A stretch of DNA of 64,000 nt from an uncultured Synechococcales cyanobacterium (lineage in GTDB: Bacteria; Cyanobacteriota; Cyanobacteriia; Thermosynechococcales; Thermosynechococcaceae): the NCBI GenBank assembly GCA_902806435.1, contig CADCWO010000165.1, positions 36,304 through 100,303 of the forward strand, given 5' to 3'. Below, in pieces: positions 55,769 through 63,900 of the stretch; position 1 is the first letter of the stretch, and every line of letters begins with the position of its first letter. The notes under the pieces are model-generated. The model was given only the letters and a program-made list of their open reading frames with translations, ran no database searches and had not been told where the DNA came from. The position numbers were made by a program, and so were the translations under genes.

Positions 55769-57001
55769 TTACTGGGGAGGATCCACCCAGCGGCCATCTG
55801 CTTTGATTAATTTAATGAGTTCTTCAACACCTTCAGCTTCCGGTACTTTCTTAATTTCCTGTCGGCCGCGGTAGAGAGAGATAGTCCCTGGTTGTTGACC
55901 GACATAGCCGTAATCAGCATCTGCCATCTCTCCTGGCCCGTTGACGATACAGCCCATTACGGCAACGTCAAGCCCGGAAAGATGCTTGGTCGCCTCTCGC
56001 ACTTTATGGAGAACATCTTCTAAGTTAAATAAGGTACGACCACAGGAAGGACAGGCAACGTACTCTACCATTGTTTTTCTCAGGCCCAGAGCTTGCAGGA
56101 TGCTATAGCAAACCGGAATCTCTTTTTCTGGTGCTTCTGTAATTGATACCCGGATGGTATCGCCAATTCCATCAGCCAGTAGTGTTGCTATGCCAGCCGT
56201 AGATTTAATCCGCCCATACTCCCCATCACCTGCTTCTGTAACACCCAAGTGCAGTGGATAATCCATTCCCAAATCATTCATCCGCTGAACCATGAGGCGA
56301 TAAGCTGCCAACATCACCGGCACGCGTGAAGCTTTGAGTGAAATGACTAAATTTTGAAAGTTCAGAGACTCGCAGATTCGAATGAACTCTAGGGCAGATT
56401 CCACCATACCTTCGGGAGTGTCGCCGTACGTGAAGAGCATCCGTTCAGATAGAGAGCCATGATTCACCCCAATTCGCATTGCTTTACCTTGATCTCGCAA
56501 GGAAACCACTAAAGGCTCCAGGGTATGACGAATCTTCTCGCCAATCTCATCAAATTCAGCTTGGGTGTATTCAGTACGAGCTTCTTTATTCTTTTCGAAT
56601 ACATATAGACCAGGGTTGATACGCACCTTGTCAACGTGCTTGGCAACTTCTAAGGCAATCTTCATGCCGTTGTGATGCACGTCCGCAACTAAAGGAACAG
56701 GTTGATACGTAGCAATCAACTTCTGTTTTATTTCTGCCAGTGCTTTGGCATGAGCCAGACTAGGCACAGTTACCCGGACAAGCTCACAGCCTATTTCGTG
56801 AAGTCGGCGAATCGCCGCAACTGATCCGGTGATGTCTAAAGTATCTTCGTTGATCATCGACTGCACCACAACAGGGAAGCTACTACCAAGTGTGACGTTA
56901 CCAACCTTCACAGGCCGGGTTTGCCGACGGTGAATAGTGGTATCAACGGAGGCCTGACTGGTAGCAGTGCTTGAGGTGGCTGGAGTAGGCAGGGTCTGCA
57001 T
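55769..57001 (-). CDS. ispG: (E)-4-hydroxy-3-methylbut-2-enyl-diphosphate synthase
   Basis: 410 aa. Converts MEcPP to HMBPP in the MEP isoprenoid pathway, using a [4Fe-4S] cluster and, in cyanobacteria, ferredoxin. The N-terminal TIM-barrel is marked by [20 protein letters not shown] and [20 protein letters not shown]. Cluster ligands are the two Cys of [10 protein letters not shown] and the Cys of [18 protein letters not shown] with its following Glu. It has the two-domain bacterial length. Supplies precursors for carotenoid, chlorophyll and quinone tails. Confidence 0.96.
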   Translation of the reverse strand: MQTLPTPATSSTATSQASVDTTIHRRQTRPVKVGNVTLGSSFPVVVQSMINEDTLDITGSVAAIRRLHEIGCELVRVTVPSLAHAKALAEIKQKLIATYQPVPLVADVHHNGMKIALEVAKHVDKVRINPGLYVFEKNKEARTEYTQAEFDEIGEKIRHTLEPLVVSLRDQGKAMRIGVNHGSLSERMLFTYGDTPEGMVESALEFIRICESLNFQNLVISLKASRVPVMLAAYRLMVQRMNDLGMDYPLHLGVTEAGDGEYGRIKSTAGIATLLADGIGDTIRVSITEAPEKEIPVCYSILQALGLRKTMVEYVACPSCGRTLFNLEDVLHKVREATKHLSGLDVAVMGCIVNGPGEMADADYGYVGQQPGTISLYRGRQEIKKVPEAEGVEELIKLIKADGRWVDPPQ

Positions 57002-57162
57002 ACATTTTTAGCTGGTTTCTACAGCAAAGAATAAAGTTGTGCGGCTCTGTTTCCTAGAGTGCCACAGGAGGAGCCAATTTAGCTGGAGCAATCAGGAAAG
57101 GTATGTTGAAGCAGGTGTTTATAGGTTGTGTCAATATTTGTGTTTATGAACTGTTTGGTCTC

Positions 57163-58362
57163 TTAAGATATTTCTGAGCTGGAAGTTGTCTTAACGGCGT
57201 ACCTTCTGCGAGTCACAACTGCTAACCACAATACTAAGAAAGTTAATCCGCCAGCTAGGTACAAGGGATATCCATAGCTCGTAGGACTAGATTGGTCAAT
57301 CAGGGTTCCAGCAATCACAGGTCCCACAGCGTTAGAAATGCTTAAGTAAGAAGAATTAATCCCCAGCGCAGTTCCCTGTTCTTCTGGTTTGGAATTCAGG
57401 GAGATCAGCGTGTTGACCATAGGCTGTACCAAAGAATTAAAAATTGAAAAAAGTATACTAATGCCCACAAAATAAACGACATTTGCCCAAATTGGCATTA
57501 AAACGAAAGATAAGCTGCGAAAGAATAAAGCCAAAAATAGTATATTAATTAAACTAAAATTAAGTGTTAGAAATCGAATTCCTGCGGTCTGCATAAGTAA
57601 GCCTAGTCCCCCAAATAGCACAAATAGCAGTGTCAAAGATTGGCTGTTTTGGCTCAGTACCTGAATAAAGTAGGGTTGAAAGGCATAAGTGAAAATAGTA
57701 AAAGTAGTGCCAATAAAGAAGTTGATAATCAACAAAACACCAACTCGGGGAGTAACAAGCCCTTTGATTAAATTCCCCAAGCCTAAATCAAAAATGTTAT
57801 GGGCTTGCTCAGCTTTGCTTTGAATTGTCTCAGGCAGGAAAACAAGAGTAATCAAAAGGGCAATCAGTGCAATCACTCCCGAAACAAAGAAGGAAGTCCC
57901 TAAAGAAATGGTCTGCGCTAGCAAGCTTATAGCTGGCCCTAAGATAAAACCCAAGCCAAAGACTGCTCCATAGATGCCAAAACCTTTAGCGCGATTTTCT
58001 TGATTGGTAACATCTGAAATTATTGCTTGGGCTATTGAATTATTCCCTCCAGTAATCCCATCCAAAAGCCGAGCCAGAAAGAGAACGGATGCTGTTGACG
58101 CTGTGCCTGCAATAAAGTTGGCTATTACAGTCCCAGCTAAGCTGATAATTAATAAAGGCTTGCGCCCAAAGCGATCTGAAAGCTTGCCAATTACTGGCGT
58201 AGCGAAAAATTGGGCTAAAGAGTAAATTGAAAATAATAAACTGGTTTGAAAATCGTTTAATCCAAATTGCTTACCATAAAGATAAATAATTGGAATTAAA
58301 ATAGTAAAGCTAAGTGAATTAATAAAAGCAATTAGAGCAATAATCCAAAAGCTTCGGTTCAT
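57163..58362 (-). CDS. Major facilitator superfamily transporter
   Basis: 399 aa, 12 membrane segments. The MFS loop 2-3 signature is seen as GKLSDRFGRKPLLIISLAGT, and ARLLDGITGGNNSIAQAII follows in TM4, as in the TetA-like drug:H+ antiporter-1 group. The middle loop is short. The substrate is unknown. The gene is more A/T-rich than its neighbours (AATTAATAAAAG runs), which hints at a different origin. It lies between ispG and the tRNA-His/IS region. Confidence 0.9.
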   Translation of the reverse strand: MNRSFWIIALIAFINSLSFTILIPIIYLYGKQFGLNDFQTSLLFSIYSLAQFFATPVIGKLSDRFGRKPLLIISLAGTVIANFIAGTASTASVLFLARLLDGITGGNNSIAQAIISDVTNQENRAKGFGIYGAVFGLGFILGPAISLLAQTISLGTSFFVSGVIALIALLITLVFLPETIQSKAEQAHNIFDLGLGNLIKGLVTPRVGVLLIINFFIGTTFTIFTYAFQPYFIQVLSQNSQSLTLLFVLFGGLGLLMQTAGIRFLTLNFSLINILFLALFFRSLSFVLMPIWANVVYFVGISILFSIFNSLVQPMVNTLISLNSKPEEQGTALGINSSYLSISNAVGPVIAGTLIDQSSPTSYGYPLYLAGGLTFLVLWLAVVTRRRYAVKTTSSSEIS

Positions 58363-58482
58363 ATTGATGGCTATACTACAGCCACTTGCGTTAATAGACT
58401 CAGTTTCACCCCCATTAGCCTGCTAGATATCGCTAGAGAAGTTCCTGGGTAGGACAGGTAGGTAGAGATGAAAATGGCTGAA

Positions 58483-58557
58483 GGGCGAACGACGGGACTC
58501 GAACCCGCGGATGGTGGTACCACAAACCACTGCCTTAACCACTTGGCTACGCTCGCC
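58483..58557 (-). tRNA. tRNA-His (GTG anticodon)
   Basis: 75 nt on the minus strand. Acceptor GGCGAGC pairs with GTTCGCC, anticodon stem GTGGT/ACCAC encloses TTGTGGT (anticodon GTG), and the T-arm is GCGGG-TTCGAGT-CCCGT. The discriminator is C73 as in other tRNA-His. No 3' CCA is encoded, as usual in cyanobacteria. The base before G1 is T, so the extra G-1 is not obviously encoded. It lies next to the right end of the IS110 element. Confidence 0.93.
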
Positions 58558-58758
58558 ATTGCGTTTCTGAATATAACACTTCGACCTTAGTTTAATCCAC
58601 CCAGTAATTTTCCTGTGGGTTGACTCCAATAGTCCAACATCTTTCTCAGTGGCACGTTTTGCATCTTTACTACCGCCGCGTTTCCAAAGATGGATCTGGA
58701 CAAAGCACACGGATAGCAACCGTGAGCCACTACCCTTGCAAGCTGCTTTATCCCTCTC

Positions 58759-60111
58759 CTAAGAAACAATTTGCGTGGAGGGTGTAGCAACAAGAGCAAA
58801 TCCCATTGCTTTCGCCTTTTTCTGGAGACCTTTAATAATCTGCTCGTGGTACCGTTGCTCGTAGTAATTGATGCCTGGATCGACATAGCTTCTGCCTGAA
58901 CTCCAGAGGCGATAGAAGATGCGAGCTAACTTATGAGCGGTGGCTGTAATTGCTTTCGGTGGACCCAGACGAGCTCGCAGACGCCGATAAAACGCGCCAA
59001 GGGCAGAGCGGGTTTTGCCTGCTGCCACAGCCGCCATGCGGAAGGCGTTTGCGGCGCGATTCACGACCCGCCGAGTGCGTGAGTTTTTCACCTTAGCGCC
59101 TGTAATGCAACTACCCGGACACAACCCTAGCCAGGAGGTAAAATGCTTGACCGTTGGAAAGCGACTGGCATCCAGCCCAACTTCTGACAAGATGGTCTGT
59201 ACCGTCAACGCTCCCATGCCATCAATTTGGGTGAAGTCAACGCCACTGATGCGCTGAAGATGCGTTTGCAGGTCAAAAGCGGGTTGATTATCTTGAGGTC
59301 TACGACGGGGAGAACCTGCAACCGGCAAGGCAATCTCTGAGGTGACATCGAAGTTGGATAAACACTGCTCGATTTGAGTGTCACAGGCTGAAAGCTGAAC
59401 TTGATAAGCCTCATAAAGCGCCAGTTCTTGCTGCAAAATGAACAGATGCTCTTGCCGGTAATCTCCTTGTAGGGCTTGAGCAATCTCTGTAGCACTCCGG
59501 CGACTGCGAGGATGTCGTAGAGTTGCTAAGGTCTGTGGGTCATGTTCGCCTGCAACAATGGCTCGGATAATCGCCAGGCCTGTTGTGCCTGTCATGTCGC
59601 TGACAACTTGATGTAACTGCAGATTCATTTCGGTGAGTGCCTTCTGCATCCGTTGAATGTGAACACAGGCACTTCGCACGAGGTTATCCCGCTGCCGGAT
59701 GTAGCTCCTGAGTACACAGATTTGATCCTCAGGACGAAAAGAAGCTGAGAGAAGCCCGTAGCTATGCAACTGCTGTAACCATTGACAGTCGAGCACATCA
59801 CTTTTACGACCTGGCAAGGTTTTGACATGGTGAGCATTGACTAATTTGACTTCAAAGCCACGAGTTTCTAGAATTTGAAACAATGGAATCCAATAAACTC
59901 CTGTAGACTCCATTGCCACCGTCTGGATCCCGCATTGCTCCAGCCAGCTGGCTAAAGCATACAAGTCAGCCGTAAAGCAGCCAAAACTTCTGACATTGTC
60001 AGTTACTCGGTCTCCTGGCACACAGACCCAGTGAGTCTGAGAGCCAATATCAACTCCAGCAGCATTGGCATTGATTGGTTCTAAAGTTGATAATTGCCGC
60101 CTTGAACGCAT
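58759..60111 (-). CDS. IS110-family transposase (DEDD recombinase)
   Basis: 450 aa from ATG 60111, supported by AAGGGAG nine bases before it (the frame is open 20 codons further). The RuvC-like N-terminal domain has the DEDD residues: AAGVDIGSQTHW (Asp), TVAMESTGVYW (Glu) and GRKSDVLDCQWL (Asp, Asp). A helical coiled region follows, then the Transposase_20 domain (FTQIDGMGALTVQTILSEVG, WLGLCPGSCITGAKVK). At the position of the conserved catalytic Ser of this domain (P-x4-S-G) the residue is Thr337 (ACA, 59101-59103). No frameshift or stop is seen; activity is uncertain because of that change. Confidence 0.93.
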   Translation of the reverse strand: MRSRRQLSTLEPINANAAGVDIGSQTHWVCVPGDRVTDNVRSFGCFTADLYALASWLEQCGIQTVAMESTGVYWIPLFQILETRGFEVKLVNAHHVKTLPGRKSDVLDCQWLQQLHSYGLLSASFRPEDQICVLRSYIRQRDNLVRSACVHIQRMQKALTEMNLQLHQVVSDMTGTTGLAIIRAIVAGEHDPQTLATLRHPRSRRSATEIAQALQGDYRQEHLFILQQELALYEAYQVQLSACDTQIEQCLSNFDVTSEIALPVAGSPRRRPQDNQPAFDLQTHLQRISGVDFTQIDGMGALTVQTILSEVGLDASRFPTVKHFTSWLGLCPGSCITGAKVKNSRTRRVVNRAANAFRMAAVAAGKTRSALGAFYRRLRARLGPPKAITATAHKLARIFYRLWSSGRSYVDPGINYYEQRYHEQIIKGLQKKAKAMGFALVATPSTQIVS

Positions 60112-60374
60112 ATACTTTCTCCCTTGCCTTCTACAGTGAGCCAAGGTGCCCTGACCTGGACTAACGGGCAAATACAGTCTCCTAAACGGGATAGCGGCTA
60201 AGCCGCTTCACCAATGTCATAACCGTTGCAGTCCAGAACCAAGCTTCTGTACGAGCCAAGCGCATCAGTGAGGGAACGGTCTTAACTGTCAAGGCACTTT
60301 ATGAGTGTAGGAGCAGGGAATAGGTAATTCTGTTTCTTCCAGACATAAGGAGCAGGATTGCTCTTGGGGAGCTT
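60112..60374 (-). ncRNA. Candidate IS110 bridge RNA region
   Basis: 263 bp of non-coding sequence between the element's left end and the transposase start. In IS110-group elements this end encodes the bridge RNA, which pairs with target and donor DNA. On the minus strand an outer stem (ACCGTT, 60275-60280, with AACGGT, 60222-60227) encloses a hairpin whose stem is CAGAA/TTCTG and whose loop reads GCTTGG. The 9-mer ACAGAAGCT there (60242-60250) equals the flank of copy B and matches copy A's flank with one G-for-A change. A second stem AGCGGC-TTA-GCCGCT lies at 60193-60207. Ends and structure are inferred. Confidence 0.55.
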
Positions 60375-60454
60375 TTGTTACTTTGCTGAGAGGAAATTAG
60401 GCTGAAGAGGATCAACTCTAGGCGCAGAGTATGATTGAGAAGCGAAATCAGTCG

Positions 60455-60955
60455 CAACCGTAGGCTTCATTGATGAATATTGCCAAGCTTACCGCAACCT
60501 GTTTGGCGATATCAGAAGTTTTGAGTATTCAAGTTGTTACATGTGGCAATACTTAGTGAACTCTATCGTAAAACGCTGCCTGCGATTGCCAAACACGTCG
60601 GTCTCAAAGACGGGCAAGGCAGACATCACTTCCTGCGTGATGGCGTATGGGAGGTTGAGCAACTCAGGAGTACTCGCTTGAGATTAATTCAGCGCAGCAT
60701 TGGGGAACGCCGCATCGTGCTGTGCATTGATGAGACCGGAGATGTCAAAAAGGGACAAGCAACTGACGTCAGTTGCCAAGCAGTACATCGGTAACATTGG
60801 ACAAACGGCAATGGGATTGTTTCGGTCAATGCGTACGCGGTTGTAGACCAGTTGACTTACCCATTGTTGATCAAGATCTTCAAGCCCAAATCACGGCTCA
60901 AAGCCGATGACGAGTACAAAACCAAACCCTAGCTTGCCATTGAGATTCTCCGGGA
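60455..60955 (+). pseudogene. IS701-family transposase remnant
   Basis: Fragments of an IS701-type DDE transposase are readable in order but in shifting frames: VGFIDEYCQAYRNLFGDIRS, then HVAILSELYRKTLPAIAKHVG and IVLCIDETGDVKKGQATD (first catalytic Asp), then GIVSVNAYAVVDQLTYPLLI, LKADDEYKTKP, a stop, and LAIEILREL. The rest of the gene is missing; a hairpin follows at once. At least three frameshifts and one internal stop. It sits directly beyond the left end of IS110 copy A. Confidence 0.85.
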
Positions 60956-60968
60956 GTTAAACACAGGT

Positions 60969-61019
60969 AAAGCCCCTGCTTCTCTGGTAGCTCACCTCTA
61001 TCACAGACGCAGGGGCTTT
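60969..61019. terminator. Hairpin terminator between the IS701 remnant and the outer-membrane gene
   Basis: A perfect 11-bp GC-rich inverted repeat (60969-60979 AAAGCCCCTGC and 61009-61019) with a 29-nt loop. It lies 47 bp beyond the stop of the 723-aa reverse gene and is followed by TTTT on the plus strand. It probably serves that gene and blocks transcription from both sides. Confidence 0.6.
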
Positions 61020-61066
61020 TGATTTGTAGTTAGTTATTCTGCTAGTGCAGCCAACCACTCACAAGT

Positions 61067-63238
61067 TTAATAACTGGCTGTTTTGCTGTTAGTTACTGGA
61101 ACTCCATTGAGGATGTTGAATCGGATGCCTACTTGGGTGCCCCCGTCCGCTAGCGTAGAAATACCCTGAAGACCATAGTCGCCTGCTGAGTTGCCAAAAT
61201 AAGCATCTACTGCGTAAAGTGAGTTCCCAGCCGGAAAGAGCTGACGAATACCAATCCTATACAAACCTGTACTCCCTTGTAGACCAAGCTCTTGGCTTGG
61301 TGATCTAATACGTTGTATTTGGTTATCGCCAGCCAGAATAGGCGTGTATTGCCCAATCAGCTGGGTTTGCTCAGTTATATTCCAAGTTGCTCCTAGTGTG
61401 ATGCCAAAAATAGGGTCAACATTCACGAACTGTGGGATCAAGATTTTAGGAGTGGCGCTGAAACTGAGCTTTGAATCAGCAACCTGTAGGGTAACTGGCA
61501 AGTCTGCGTATACACTAAATCCTGCGTTTTGACTGATGTTCCTTGTCTCGGTATATATTGCTCCCGCACCAAGTGCCGCAGTCAAGTTTGTTCTACCATC
61601 ATCTGGCAAAAGGGACAGCCGACCAAACAAAGAGGTCTCGACGGGCACTTCCGGTGTGTCAAGGCTACTCCGATTTAAAGCGAGTTCTAAATCGTCCAGG
61701 ATGCCAATTCGGATATTTGCGGTAACTTGATCACGAGAACCATAACCGAGCTGGTAGATCACACTGTTGATTGGCAGGGTTGCACTCGGGAATCCACTTA
61801 AGGGTGACAAGAAAGCGTGAGCTTTTGGATAAGTATCTCTGATATTAATCTCGTAGCTTCCCGTAAGGTCTGGTAAGTAAGTAAAGTCAATACCAAATCC
61901 GATGTCTCCACCCGCTTGGGCCAGCAAATTAGATGGGGACGCAGTAAGCGGTCCGAAACGGTTTGTAGCATATAAGCTTAGACCTGTACGACTATTGGGG
62001 CCAATTCGTAGGCCGGCATTCCAAACAGGGCGGGTAACAAAGAGTGAGCTATCACCACCACTGCCAGCAGAGTTACGACCTGCAACAACCGGGGTGATGT
62101 CAGCTGCAAACTGTAAAAAAGAACTGAAGGTGTAATCAAATCCGAGCCCAAGACCGAAGAGAGTGCCATAGTAATTGAGCCGATCGCCATCAAACCCTAA
62201 GTTGCCTTGGGTTAAAGGTGTCATATTGCCTTGGGTACCAACAACTGGAATGCTACCTGGAAAAAAGCTCAGCTGAGGATTGAAGTGAAGGCGGAGCTGG
62301 TCTGTAAGCTGGTACGATACAGGTGCACCAACACTAAATACAATCGAGTCATCTTCCGCCACAAAGCCGGTAGTACCAGGTCCGAGCCCCCGTGGATCTG
62401 ACGAGAAGACAATTTTGCGAGCGCTGGAATTGTCACTTAGGTTTTCAATGTTAGGCAATAGAGCGTCATTGGGAGCAACTACCAAGAACTGGCCGGGAAA
62501 CTCTGCACCCACTACCGCGGCTGCACTCAATCGGTCTTGCTTGTAAACTTGCCACTTAGCTTGAACCGGAATCGCGCTGTAGAGAAACTGTAGTGATGTT
62601 TGATTCGCAATCAGGTTAGAGAAAACAGTGTCATCTTTTCCAGCAACTCCCAGGCTCAACTGCACAGTATCAGTAACGCCATAATCCAATCCAGCCTGAA
62701 CGTCATTGCTACGATTCGTGCGATCGCTGCCACCGCCAAAGAGCACTTGAGGACTGTTGGGATTATTGAAAGAGGTAAGTCCTCCATGAATCACTAGTTC
62801 CCCCTGCTTTAGCGGAGTGGCCGTTTCAAAACCGAACAGCCGTGTCATGGGACGCTCTAGAGGAGACAGGGAGACAGCTCCCTTGCTTCCAGAATCCTCA
62901 GCTAGGTTGGGTGTTTCTAGCTCAGTAGAAGTAGATAGAGATTCCGTAATGCTTAGGGGCTGAATGCTTAGATCTGCAGCACGGGTGGAGAACTGGGTAT
63001 TAGATTTTAGGGCTTGTGTTTGCCTAGATGCTGGCTCAGAAGTTTGATTTGCAGCTTTGAGTTCCTGTTCTACTTTCTGCGGCCCTGTACCCTCCAAGCG
63101 AGGAGGCTTTGCGTTGGTTAAGGGTGTTCTAGGGGAAGAGGGGGGTGTTACCCCGTTAGGGATGGCGATCGCTGGTATGACTGGGCCACACAACAACCAT
63201 CCAAGGGTAAAACTAGCTTGCTTCAGCAACCAACCCAT
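61067..63238 (-). CDS. Predicted outer-membrane beta-barrel protein
   Basis: 723 aa. Signal peptide about residues 1-25 (FTLGWLLCGPVIPAIA). A Ser/Thr/Pro-rich linker (about 26-130) precedes a long region of alternating hydrophobic strands with Gly/Asn/Asp-rich turns: LVIHGGLTSFNNPNSPQV, VQAGLDYGVTDTVQLSLGVA, LFGLGLGFDYTFSSFLQFAA, VWNAGLRIGPNSRTGLSLYA, IGITLGATWNITEQTQLIG. I estimate 25-30 strands, as in large porin- or transporter-like barrels. No SLH, TBDR plug or POTRA domain is visible, so it is not a standard cyanobacterial porin or Omp85. Function unknown. It lies between IS remnants. Confidence 0.78.
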   Translation of the reverse strand: MGWLLKQASFTLGWLLCGPVIPAIAIPNGVTPPSSPRTPLTNAKPPRLEGTGPQKVEQELKAANQTSEPASRQTQALKSNTQFSTRAADLSIQPLSITESLSTSTELETPNLAEDSGSKGAVSLSPLERPMTRLFGFETATPLKQGELVIHGGLTSFNNPNSPQVLFGGGSDRTNRSNDVQAGLDYGVTDTVQLSLGVAGKDDTVFSNLIANQTSLQFLYSAIPVQAKWQVYKQDRLSAAAVVGAEFPGQFLVVAPNDALLPNIENLSDNSSARKIVFSSDPRGLGPGTTGFVAEDDSIVFSVGAPVSYQLTDQLRLHFNPQLSFFPGSIPVVGTQGNMTPLTQGNLGFDGDRLNYYGTLFGLGLGFDYTFSSFLQFAADITPVVAGRNSAGSGGDSSLFVTRPVWNAGLRIGPNSRTGLSLYATNRFGPLTASPSNLLAQAGGDIGFGIDFTYLPDLTGSYEINIRDTYPKAHAFLSPLSGFPSATLPINSVIYQLGYGSRDQVTANIRIGILDDLELALNRSSLDTPEVPVETSLFGRLSLLPDDGRTNLTAALGAGAIYTETRNISQNAGFSVYADLPVTLQVADSKLSFSATPKILIPQFVNVDPIFGITLGATWNITEQTQLIGQYTPILAGDNQIQRIRSPSQELGLQGSTGLYRIGIRQLFPAGNSLYAVDAYFGNSAGDYGLQGISTLADGGTQVGIRFNILNGVPVTNSKTASY

Positions 63239-63399
63239 TTCAAATTCGCCAGTGATAGGTTACTGAGGTTGATCATACGTGAAGACCGACTTCAGCGAAA
63301 AACAACTTTAACGCTAGGTTTGCTCTTTTCAGAGAGCATCTTCGACTCTTCTTTCCCAAATACAAGACAAAAACTTTAGGACGGTTCTAAACTGTGTTT
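63239..63399. other. Leader of the outer-membrane gene
   Basis: 161 bp between the 723-aa gene and the IS4 remnant. It should contain the promoter of the reverse gene. No clear -10/-35 pair or repeat is seen. Confidence 0.4.
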
Positions 63400-63736
63400 G
63401 CTTCTAGCTGAGATTGAGCACGATTTGACGCAGATAATCAAAGCCATGCGAAAAACACTCTTAGCTTTACGACCCCATGCTTTTTGGTTTTAAAGGCTTT
63501 TGCTGAGCTAGCCACTCTCCAGCTTGGTAGGCCCAACCCGACGCTAATATTAGCACCGCTAGGATTTTGCGCAAGCGCTCAGCGCATCGATAAAGTGGGT
63601 AGATTTCAGCAAAAGCCCTGTTTTTTGAGCAGCCAAAGAGGGTTCCGATTTCCCACCATTTAGCATAATCAGTAATAGCAATTTCGGATACCTCCGAGGA
63701 GACAATGACTAACAGTTGACAATCCTGAAGGCGCAA
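63400..63736 (-). pseudogene. IS4-family transposase C-terminal remnant
   Basis: An 89-codon frame (63467-63736) matches the end of IS4-family transposases: AITDYAKWWEIGTLFGCSKN (normally YAKRWEIETLFGCLK with the catalytic Glu; here the E-to-G change is seen at EIGTLF), then LRKILAVLILASGWAYQAGEWL. The frame then breaks, and the usual tail (KAKSVFR, HGFDYLRQIVLNLS) is found in other frames down to about 63407. The N-terminal two thirds are missing. Confidence 0.8.
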
Positions 63737-63900
63737 TGCAGCTTATCCCTCTTCTTTCAGATTGGGAAAAGCAAAATAGCTAAAATGCTTATGCAGTAAT
63801 GCTTCAGGTCCATTCGCCAAGTCCAAAAGTGACAGAAAAGTCAAAGCTTATAACCCTTGTGTAGCATGCATTTTGAGCCCCGACCTTCCGAGAGTGACAG

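Larger units (their letters stand above)
58600..60374 (-). mobile_element. IS110-family insertion sequence (copy A)
   Basis: The left (upstream, bridge-RNA) end is placed at 60374, where identity with the second copy at the window edge stops: 60275-60374 is the perfect reverse complement of 63901-64000. The right end lies somewhere between the transposase stop (58759) and about 58600; I cannot fix it because no second right end or empty site is in the window. IS110 elements have no long terminal inverted repeats and make no target duplication. The insertion separates tRNA-His from the IS701 remnant. Confidence 0.8.

Noticed and set aside
58423..58719. 98-codon open frame on the minus strand between the IS110 element and the MFS gene
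   Set aside because: It runs straight through tRNA-His and has no recognisable motif; the tRNA explains part of the sequence.
60534..60794. 86-codon frame as a separate small gene
   Set aside because: It is the N-terminal piece of an IS701-type transposase whose other pieces lie in other frames; listed as one remnant.
63467..63736. 89-codon frame as a hypothetical gene
   Set aside because: It matches the C-terminal region of IS4-family transposases and is frameshifted downstream.
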